From contig NW_027018310.1 in assembly GCF_032854445.1 (NCBI RefSeq), positions 1 through 43,488 on the forward strand: a stretch of DNA of 43,488 bases. Reading direction: 5' to 3'. Below are positions 34,805-43,488 of the stretch, in pieces (positions within the stretch are counted from its first letter, which is position 1; each line of letters opens with the position of its first letter). A program made the position numbers and the translations under genes. The notes beneath the pieces were generated by a model that made no database searches, was not told the origin of the DNA, and saw only the letters and a program-made list of their open reading frames with translations. This DNA is from Liolophura sinensis. Lineage: Eukaryota; Mollusca; Polyplacophora; Chitonida; Chitonidae.

Positions 34805-36602
34805 TCCAATACTTTTGGCTGTAGCCACAAATGAATAATCATTGATGTCAAGATCACGTGCCCAGCAACGGCTCTTACTCCATGGAAACCAAGGAAATTT
34901 GCAATTTTTCAACAGCTGGAGATGCCTGGCCCAATTGCGCATCTTTTGGCACCTTATTGATGTGGGTCAGTGTTCAATTGTACTTTTTACAGCAGACTTT
35001 ATCATGTACCTTGTGTTTTTTTTATATACAAATGGTGTGGTTTTTCTACATGTAGATAAAGACATTGAGTTTGTCTTCGACTTAGAAGTAAAACAACTGC
35101 TGGGTGAGTTAAATGGGCTTGGCCCAAAGATTTGACGTCGTCTGGGCTACCGAAGGGCACATAACTTATAATGAAAAGTTGAATATAGTAATGACCAGTC
35201 GCGATTGTACATAGTTAATGTAGCCGATTTCAATTCGCAAAACGACCATGTAAAAATCCAAAAGTGGAAAAACTGTTCCAATGCTGCTGGTAAGAGGCTA
35301 ATCCGACGTATTTTTTGACGAGAAATCGAATGGTGCAAACCACGTTGCTCTCCGGCCAATACTTTTGGCTGTAGCCACAAATGAATAATCATTGATGTCA
35401 AGATCACGTGCCCAGCAACGGCTCTTACTCCATGGAAACCAAGGAAATTTGCAATTTTTCAACAGCTGGAGATGCCTGGCCCAATTGCGCATCTTTTGGC
35501 ACCTTATTGATGTGGGTCAGTGTTCAATTGTACTTTTTACAGCGGACTGTATCAAGTACCTTGTGTTTTTTTTATATACAAATGGTGTGGTTTTTCTACA
35601 TGTAGATAAAGACATTGAGTTTGTCTTCGACTTAGAAGTAAGACATTTGCCTGGTGAGTTAAATGGGCTTGGCCCAAAGATTTAACGTCGTCTGGGCTAC
35701 CGAAGGCCACATAACTTATAATGAAAAGTTGAATATAGTAATGACCAGTCGCGATTGTACATTGTTAATGTAGCCGATTTCAATTCACAAAAAGACCTGG
35801 CAAAAATCCAAAAGTGGAAAAACTGTTCCAATGCTGCTGGTAAGAGGCTAATCCGACGTATTTTTTGACGAGAAATCGAATGGTGCAAACCGCGTTGCTC
35901 TCCGACCAATACTTTTGGCTGTAGCCACAAATGAATAATCATTGATGTCAAGATCACGTGCCCAGCAACGGCTCTTACTCCATGGAAACCAAGGAAATTT
36001 GCAATTTTTCAACAGCTGGAGATGCCTGGCCCAATTGCGCATCTTTTGGCACCTTATTGATGTGGGTCAGTGTTCAATTGTCCTTTTTACAGCGGACTGT
36101 ATCAAGTACCTTGTGTTTTTTTTTTGATATACAAATGGTGTGGTTTTTCTACATGTAGATAAAGACATTGAGTTTGTCTTCGACTTAGAAGTGAGACATT
36201 TGCTGGGTGAGTTAAATGGGCTTGGCCCAAAGATTTGACGTCGTCTGGGCTACCGAAGGGCACATAACTTATAATGAAAAGTTGAATATAGTAATGACCA
36301 GTCGCGATTGTACATAGTTAATGTAGCCGATTTCAATTAGCAAAAAGACCTGGCAAAAATCCAAAAGTGGAAAAACTGTTCCAATGCTGCGGATAAGAGG
36401 CTAATCCGACGTATTTTTTGACGAGAAATCGAATGGTGCAAACCGCGTTGCTCTCCGACCAATACTTTTGGCTGTAGCCACAAATGAATAATCATTGATG
36501 TCAAGATCACGTGCCCAGCAACGGCTCTTACTCCATGGAAACCAAGGAAATTTGCAATTTTTCAACAGCTGGAGATGCCTGGCCCAATTGCGCATCTTTT
36601 GG
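33850..36602 (+). repeat. Pentameric higher-order unit, copy 1 (period 2,753)
   Basis: The unit overlaps the end of the hexameric unit. Ordered markers are GGTTTGG with GGGCGCATAAC; ATTTTGTGACG with AAATGAGCTTGG; TAGTAAATG, TCTCAAAAAG, CCGTCCAATAC, TTTATCATG and GTAAAACAACTG; CAAAACGACC, CCGGCCAATAC, TGCCTGGTGAG and TTTAACGTCG; and ACATTGTTAATG with T10-GATATAC and GTGAGAC. All five recur 2,753 bp downstream. The surplus of three bases over 2,750 comes from the lengthened T-run at 36116-36125 and the extra G after it. Confidence 0.86.
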
Positions 36603-39090
36603 CACCTTATTGATGTGGGTCAGTGTTCAATTGTACTTTTTACAGCGGACTGTATCAAGTACCTTGTGTTTTTTTTATATACAAATGGTTTGGTTTTTCT
36701 ACATGTAGATAAAGACATTGAGTTTGTCTTCGACTTAGAAGTAAGACATTTGCTGGGTGAGTTAAATGGGCTTGGCCCAAAGATTTGACGTCGTCTGGGC
36801 TACCGAAGGGCGCATAACTTATAATGAAAAGTTGAATATAGTAATGACCAGTCGCGATTGTACATAGTTAATGTAGCCGATTTCAATTAGCAAAAAGACC
36901 TGGCAAAAATCCAAAAGTGGAAAAACTGTTCCAATGCTGCTGGTAAGAGGCTAATCCGACGTATTTTGTGACGAGAAATCGAATGGTGCAAACCGCGTTG
37001 CTCTCCGACCAATACTTTTGGCTGTAGCCACAAATGAATAATCATTGATGTCAAGATCACGTGCCCAGCAACGGCTCTTACTCCATGGAAACCAAGGAAA
37101 TTTGCAATTTTTCAACAGCTGGAGATGCCTGGCCCAATTGCGCATCTTTTGGCACCTTATTGATGTGGGTCAGTGTTCAATTGTACTTTTTACAGCGGAC
37201 TGTATCAAGTACCTTGTGTTTTTTTTATATACAAATGGTGTGGTTTTTCTACATGTAGATAAAGACATTGAGTTTGTCTTCGACTTAGAAGTAAGACATT
37301 TGCTGGGTGAGTTAAATGAGCTTGGCCCAAAGATTTGACGTCGTCTGGGCTACCGAAGGGCACATAACTTATAATGAAAAGTTGAATATAGTAATGACCA
37401 GTCGCGATTGTACATAGTAAATGTAGCCGATTTCAATTCTCAAAAAGACCAGGCAAAAATCCAAAAGTAGAAAAACTGTTCCAATGCTGCTGGTAAGAGG
37501 CTAATCCGACGTATTTTTTGACGAGAAATCGAATGGTGCAAACCGCGTTGCTCTCCGTCCAATACTTTTGGCTGTAGCCACAAATGAATAATCATTGATG
37601 TCAAGATCACTTGCCCAGCAACGGCTCTTACTCCATGGAAACCAAGGAAATTTGCAATTTTTCAACAGCTGGAGATGCCTGGCCCAATTGCGCATCTTTT
37701 GGCACCTTATTGATGTGGGTCAGTGTTCAATTGTACTTTTTACAGCAGACTTTATCATGTACCTTGTGTTTTTTTTATATACAAATGGTGTGGTTTTTCT
37801 ACATGTAGATAAAGACATTGAGTTTGTCTTCGACTTAGAAGTAAAACAACTGCTGGGTGAGTTAAATGGGCTTGGCCCAAAGATTTGACGTCGTCTGGGC
37901 TACCGAAGGGCACATAACTTATAATGAAAAGTTGAATATAGTAATGACCAGTCGCGATTGTACATAGTTAATGTAGCCGATTTCAATTCGCAAAACGACC
38001 AGGTAAAAATCCAAAAGTGGAAAAACTGTTCCAATGCTGCTGGTAAGAGGCTAATCCGACGTATTTTTTGACGAGAAATCGAATGGTGCAAACCACGTTG
38101 CTCTCCGGCCAATACTTTTGGCTGTAGCCACAAATGAATAATCATTGATGTCAAGATCACGTGCCCAGCAACGGCTCTTACTCCATGGAAACCAAGGAAA
38201 TTTGCAATTTTTCAACAGCTGGAGATGCCTGGCCCAATTGCGCATCTTTTGGCACCTTATTGATGTGGGTCAGTGTTCAATTGTACTTTTTACAGCGGAC
38301 TGTATCAAGTACCTTGTGTTTTTTTTATATACAAATGGTGTGGTTTTTCTACATGTAGATAAAGACATTGAGTTTGTCTTCGACTTAGAAGTAAGACATT
38401 TGCCTGGTGAGTTAAATGGGCTTGGCCCAAAGATTTAACGTCGTCTGGGCTACCGAAGGCCACATAACTTATAATGAAAAGTTGAATATAGTAATGACCA
38501 GTCGCGATTGTACATTGTTAATGTAGCCGATTTCAATTCGCAAAAAGACCTGGCAAAAATCCAAAAGTGGAAAAACTGTTCCAATGCTGCTGGTAAGAGG
38601 CTAATCCGACGTATTTTTTGACGAGAAATCGAATGGTGCAAACCGCGTTGCTCTCCGACCAATACTTTTGGCTGTAGCCACAAATGAATAATCATTGATG
38701 TCAAGATCACGTGCCCAGCAACGGCTCTTACTCCATGGAAACCAAGGAAATTTGCAATTTTTCAACAGCTGGAGATGCCTGGCCCAATTGCGCATCTTTT
38801 GGCACCTTATTGATGTGGGTCAGTGTTCAATTGTCCTTTTTACAGCGGACTGTATCAAGTACCTTGTGTTTTTTTTTGATATACAAATGGTGTGGTTTTT
38901 CTACATGTAGATAAAGACATTGAGTTTGTCTTCGACTTAGAAGTGAGACATTTGCTGGGTGAGTTAAATGGGCTTGGCCCAAAGATTTGACGTCGTCTGG
39001 GCTACCGAAGGGCACATAACTTATAATGAAAAGTTGAATATAGTAATGACCAGTCGCGATTGTACATAGTTAATGTAGCCGATTTCAATT
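36603..39090 (+). repeat. Pentameric higher-order unit, copy 2
   Basis: It matches copy 1 marker for marker: GGGCGCATAAC near 36808, ATTTTGTGACG near 36963, AAATGAGCTTGG near 37315, CCGTCCAATAC near 37556, TGCCTGGTGAG near 38400, ACATTGTTAATG near 38513 and a T9-GATATAC near 38869-38883. One private change, CACTTGCCC for CACGTGCCC near 37609, removes the CACGTG palindrome. The match ends near 39090, where CGCAAAACGACC replaces AGCAAAAAGACC. Confidence 0.86.
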
Positions 39091-40179
39091 CGCAAAACGA
39101 CCAGGTAAAAATCCAAAAGTGGAAAAACTGTTCCAATGCTGCTGGTAAGAGGCTAATCCGACGTATTTTTTGACGAGAAATCGAATGGTGCAAACCACGT
39201 TGCTCTCCGGCCAATACTTTTGGCTGTAGCCACAAATGAATAATCATTGATGTCAAGATCACGTGCCCAGCAACGGCTCTTACTCCATGGAAACCAAGGA
39301 AATTTGCAATTTTTCAACAGCTGGAGATGCCTGGCCCAATTGCGCATCTTTTGGCACCTTATTGATGTGGGTCAGTGTTCAATTGTACTTTTTACAGCGG
39401 ACTGTATCAAGTACCTTGTGTTTTTTTTATATACAAATGGTGTGGTTTTTCTACATGTAGATAAAGACATTGAGTTTGTCTTCGACTTAGAAGTAAGACA
39501 TTTGCTGGGTGAGTTAAATGGGCTTGGCCCAAAGATTTGACGTCGTCTGGGCTACCGAAGGGCACATAACTTATAATGAAAAGTTGAATATAGTAATGAC
39601 CAGTCGCGATTGTACATAGTTAATGTAGCCGATTTCAATTAGAAAAAATACCAGGCAAAACTCCAAAAGTGGAAAAACTGTTCCAATGCTGCTGGTAAGA
39701 GGCTAATCCGACGTATTTTTTGACGAGAAATCGAATGGTGCAAACCGCGTTGCTCTCCGACCAATACTTTTGGCTGTAGCCACAAATGAATAATCATTGA
39801 TTTCAAGATCACGTGCCCAGCAACGGCTCTTACTCCATAGAAACCAAGGAAATTTGCAATTTTTCAACAGCTGCAGATGCCTGGCCCAATTGCGCATCTT
39901 TTGGCACTTTATTGATGTGGGTCAGTGTTCAATTGTACTTTTTACAGCGGACTGTATCAAGTACCTTGTGTTTTTTTTATATACAAATGGTGTGGTTTTT
40001 CTACATGTAGATAAAGACATTGAGTTTGTCTTCGACTTAGAAGTAAGACATTTGCTGGGTGAGTTAAATGGGCTTGGCCCAAAGATTTGACGTCGTCTGG
40101 GCTACCGAAGGCCACATAACTTATAATGAAAAGTTGAATATAGTAATGACCAGTCGCGATTGTACATAGTTAATGTAGC
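39091..40179 (+). repeat. Transition monomers between higher-order blocks
   Basis: The monomer anchored at 39247 carries CAAAACGACC and CCGGCCAATAC like those at 24934, 35392 and 38145, but has the ordinary TTGCTGGGTGAG and TTTGACG. The next, anchored at 39797, shares GATTTCAAG, CCATAGAAACC, GCTGCAGATG and CACTTTATTG with the monomer anchored at 28239 and with no other copy. These two distant copies, 11.56 kb apart, are therefore sister monomers. Confidence 0.7.
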
Positions 40180-42680
40180 CGATTTCAATTAGCAAAAAGA
40201 CCTGGCAAAAATCCAAAAGTGGAAAAACTGTTCCAATGCTGCTGATAAGAGGCTAATCCGACGTATTTTTTGACGAGAAATCGAATGGTGCAAACCGCGT
40301 TGCTCTCCGACCAATACTTTTGGCTGTAGCCACAAATGAATAATCATTGATGTCAAGATCACGTGCCCAGCAACGGCTCTTACTCCATGGAAACCAAGGA
40401 AATTTGCAATTTTTTAACACCTGGAGATGCCTGGCCCAATTGCGCATCTTTTGGCACCTTATTGATGTGGGTCAGTGTTAAATTGTATTTTTTATAGCGG
40501 ACTGTATCAAGTACCTTGTGTTTTTTTTTATATACAAATGGTGTGCTTTTTCTACATGTAGATAAAGACATTGAGTTTGTCTTCGACCTAGAAGTAAGAC
40601 ATTTGCTGGGTGAGTTAAATGGGCTTGGCCCAAAGATTTGACGTCGTCTGGGCTACCGAAGGCCACATAACTTATAATGAAAAGTTGAATATAGTAATGA
40701 CCAGTCGCGATTGTACATAGTTAATGTAGCCGATTTCAATTAGCAAAAAGACCTGGCAAAAATCCAAAAGTGGAAAAACTGTTCCAGTGCTGCTGGTAAG
40801 AGGCTAATCCGACGTATTTTTTGACGAGAAATCGAATGGTGCAAACCGCGTTGCTCTCCGACCAATACTTTTGGCTGTAGCCACAAATGAATAATCATTG
40901 ATGTCAAGATCACGTGCCCAGCAACGGCTCTTACTCCATGGAAACCAAGGAAATTTGCAATTTTTCAACAGCTGGGGATGCCTGGCCCAATTGCGCATCT
41001 TTTGGCACCTTATTGATGTGGGTCAGTGTTCAATTGTACTTTTTACAGCGGACTGTATCAAGTACCTTGTGTTTTCTTTATATACAAATGGTGTGGTTTT
41101 TCTACATGTAGATAAAGACATTGAGTTTGTCTTCGACTTAGAAGTAAGACAACTGCTGGGTGAGTTAAATGGGCTTGGCCCAAAGATTTGACGTCGTCTG
41201 GGCTACCGAAGGGCACATAACTTATAATGAAAAGTTGAATATAGTAATGACCAGTCGCGATTGTACATAGTTAATGTAGCCGATTTCAATTCGCAAAAAG
41301 ACCTGGCAAAAATCCAAAAGTAGAAAAAATGTTCCAATGCTGCTGGTAAGAGGCTAATCCGACGTATTTTTTGACGAGAAATCGAATGGTGCAAACCACG
41401 TTGCTCTCCGACCAATACTTTTGGCTGTAGCCACAAATGAATAATCATTGATGTCAAGATCACGTGCCCAGCAACGGCTCTTACTCCATGGAAACCAAGG
41501 AAATTTGCAATTTTTCAACAGCTGGAGATGCCTGGCCCAATTGCGCATCTTTCGGCACCTTATTGATGTGGGTCAGTGTTCAATTGTACTTTTTACAGCG
41601 GACTGTATCAAGTACCTTGTGTTTTTTTTATATACAAATGGTTTGGTTTTTCTACATGTAGATAAAGACATTGAGTTTGTCTTCGACTTAGAAGTAAGAC
41701 ATTTGCTGGGTGAGTTAAATGGGCTTGGCCCAAAGATTTGACGTCGTCTGGGCTACCGAAGGGCGCATAACTTATAATGAAAAGTTGAATATAGTAATGA
41801 CCAGTCGCGATTGTACATAGTTAATGTAGCCGATTTCAATTAGCAAAAAGACCTGGCAAAAATCCAAAAGTGGAAAAACTGTTCCAATGCTGCTGGTAAG
41901 AGGCTAATCCGACGTATTTTGTGACGAGAAATCGAATGGTGCAAACCGCGTTGCTCTCCGACCAATACTTTTGGCTGTAGCCACAAATGAATAATCATTG
42001 ATGTCAAGATCACGTGCCCAGCAACGGCTCTTACTCCATGGAAACCAAGGAAATTTGCAATTTTTCAACAGCTGGAGATGCCTGGCCCAATTGCGCATCT
42101 TTTGGCACCTTATTGATGTGGGTCAGTGTTCAATTGTCCTTTTTACAGCGGACTGTATCAAGTACCTTGTGTTTTTTTTATATACAAATGGTGTGGTTTT
42201 TCTACATGTAGATAAAGACATTGAGTTTGTCTTCGACTTAGAAGTAAGACATTTGCTGGGTGAGTTAAATGAGCTTGGCCCAAAGATTTGACGTCGTCTG
42301 GGCTACCGAAGGGCACATAACTTATAATGAAAAGTTGAATATAGTAATGACCAGTCGCGATTGTACATAGTAAATGTAGCCGATTTCAATTCTCAAAAAG
42401 ACCAGGCAAAAATCCAAAAGTAGAAAAACTGTTCCAATGCTGCTGGTAAGAGGCTAATCCGACGTATTTTTTGACGAGAAATCGAATGGTGCAAACCGCG
42501 TTGCTCTCCGACCAATACTTTTGGCTGTAGCCACAAATGAATAATCATTGATGTCAAGATCACGTGCCCAGCAACGGCTCTTACTCCATGGAAACCAAGG
42601 AAATTTGCAATTTTTCAACAGCTGGAGATGCCTGGCCCAATTGCGCATCTTTTGGCACCTTATTGATGTGGGTCAGTGTT
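40180..42680 (+). repeat. Third, partial copy of the hexamer block
   Basis: Monomers anchored at 40347, 40898, 41448, 41998 and 42548 repeat the second to sixth types of the hexameric unit: CACCTGG with TATAGCGG; GCTGGGGATG with GTTTTCTTTATA; AAAAAATGTTCC with TTTCGGCACC; ATTTTGTGACG with AAATGAGCTTGG; and TAGTAAATG with TCTCAAAAAG. The offset from copy 2 is 7,705-7,706 bp. The first type is absent, its place being taken by the monomer anchored at 39797. Confidence 0.82.
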
Positions 42681-42929
42681 AAATTGTCCTTTTTACAGCG
42701 GACTGTATCAAGTACCTTGTGTTTTTTTTATATACAAATGGTGTGGTTTTTCTACATGTAGATAAAGACATTGAGTTTGTCTTCGACTTAGAAGTAAGAC
42801 ATTTGCTGGGTGAGTTAAATGGGCTTGGCCCAAAGATTTGACGTCGTCTGGGCTACCGAAGGCCACATAACTTATAATGAAAAGTTGAATATAGTAATGA
42901 CCAGTCGCGATTGTACATAGTTAATGTAG

Positions 42930-43488
42930 CCGATTTCAATTAGCAAAAGACCTGGCAAAAATCCAAAAGTGGAAAAACTGTTCCAATGCTGCTGATAAGA
43001 GGCTAATCCGACGTATTTTTTGACGAGAAATCGAATGGTGCAAACCGCGTTGCTCTCCGACCAATACTTTTGGCTGTAGCCACAAATGAATAATCATTGA
43101 TGTCAAGATCACGTGCCCAGCAACGGCTCTTACTCCATGGAAACCAAGGAATTTGCAATTTTTCAACACCTGAGATGCCTGGCCCAATTGCGCATCTTTT
43201 GGCACCTTATTGATGTGGGTCAGTGTTAAATTGTACTTTTTACAGCGGACTGTATCAAGTACCTTGTGTTTTTTTTATATACAAATGGTGTGGTTTTTCT
43301 ACATGTAGATAAAGACATTGAGTTTGTCTTCGACTTAGAAGTAAGACATTTGCTGGGTGAGTTAAATGGGCTTGGCCCAAAGATTTGACGTCGTCTGGGC
43401 TACGAAGGCCACATAACTTATAATGAAAAGTTGAATATAGTAATGACCAGTCGCGATTGTACATAGTTATGTAGCCGATTTCAATTAG
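42930..43488. other. Right terminal monomer with frequent single-base indels
   Basis: After more than 30 kb of regular 550-bp spacing, single-base losses reappear at the very end: AGCAAAAGACC near 42942 (one A missing), AAGGAATTTGC near 43147, CACCTGAGATG near 43168, GGCTACGAAGG near 43399 and TAGTTATGTAG near 43465. The diagnostic variants (CTGATAAG, CACCTG, GTTAAATTG) place this monomer with those anchored at 27686, 29339, 32642 and 40347. The concentration of indels at both ends of the window suggests that the window is a whole contig with poorly polished ends. Confidence 0.7.

Larger units (their letters stand above)
1..43488 (+). repeat. Satellite DNA array, about 79 tandem copies of a ~550-bp monomer
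   Basis: The window is filled completely by one head-to-tail repeat. The anchor TTGATGTCAAGATCACG starts at 184, 734, 1283, 1830, 2381, 2931, 3481, 4031, 4578, 5130, 5679, 6235, 6784, 7333, 7881, 8431, 8982 and 9532. It then recurs every 550 bp from 10082 to 18332, every 550 from 18883 to 23833, then at 24384, 24934, 25484, 26035, 26586, 27136, 27686, 28239, 28789, 29339, 29892, 30442, 30993, 31542, 32092, every 550 to 35942, then 36495, 37045, 37595, 38145, 38695, 39247, 39797, 40347, 40898, 41448, 41998, 42548 and 43097. No copy is inverted and no other sequence interrupts the array. Monomers differ by a few substitutions each. The pattern is that of eukaryotic satellite DNA maintained by unequal exchange and conversion. 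The family and host are not recognised. Most spacings above 550 come from a T-run or a GCT triplet changing length. Confidence 0.97.

Noticed and set aside
1-43488. CRISPR array or other prokaryotic direct-repeat system
   Set aside because: The repeat unit is 550 bp with no short repeat/unique spacer alternation and no cas-like genes.
1-43488. rRNA, 5S rRNA or tRNA gene repeat unit
   Set aside because: No recognisable rRNA segment, and no A-box/B-box pair with a cloverleaf, could be found in the monomer on either strand.
1-43488. Transposon or LTR array
   Set aside because: There are no terminal inverted repeats, no long terminal repeats, no target-site duplications and no recognisable transposase or reverse transcriptase motif in any frame.

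Overview
The whole 43,488-base window is a single tandem satellite array. A monomer of about 550 bp is repeated head to tail, always in the same orientation. A fixed anchor (TTGATGTCAAGATCACG and close variants) occurs 79 times, from 184 to 43,097, with a mean spacing of 550.2 bp. I see no unique flanking DNA, no inserted transposon, no rRNA or tRNA gene and no convincing protein-coding gene. One monomer counted by hand is about 41% G+C. This architecture, with long uniform arrays, monomers of several hundred bp and nested higher-order repeats, is typical of eukaryotic satellite DNA (centromeric, pericentromeric, subtelomeric or other heterochromatin). The sequence does not identify the lineage.

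Layout: 1-10,520 holds the most divergent monomers, with many single-base insertions and deletions. It includes a two-monomer motif repeated three times (4.0-5.0, 6.1-7.2 and 7.2-8.3 kb) and a two-monomer block repeated at 0.57-1.65 and 2.2-3.3 kb. From about 10.5 to 42.9 kb the spacing is almost exactly 550 bp, and blocks of several monomers are duplicated as higher-order units: 3 monomers (10.4-13.5 kb, period 1,650), 7 monomers (16.0-23.7 kb, period 3,851, copies almost identical), 4 monomers (24.2-27.1 kb, period about 2,202), 3 monomers (27.1-29.9 kb, period 1,653), 6 monomers (28.4-34.8 kb, period about 3,303) and 5 monomers (33.9-39.1 kb, period 2,753). A further copy of one four-to-five-monomer block lies at 40.2-42.7 kb. 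The last 0.55 kb is indel-rich again.

Each monomer carries recurrent small signals: a CACGTG palindrome, a 12-bp perfect palindrome, two short hairpins, a run of about eight T followed by TATATA, loosely phased A-tracts, and a 111-nt segment bounded by good-looking splice-acceptor and splice-donor sequences. Open frames of 60-158 codons recur in several frames and on both strands. They are best explained as chance frames copied with the repeat: 550 is not a multiple of three, the frames overlap each other, and the longest begins with TTG. The main interest lies in the variety of higher-order unit sizes, the near-identical 7-monomer duplication, the contrast in indel density between the ends and the interior, and the fact that the window begins and ends at the same point of the monomer.
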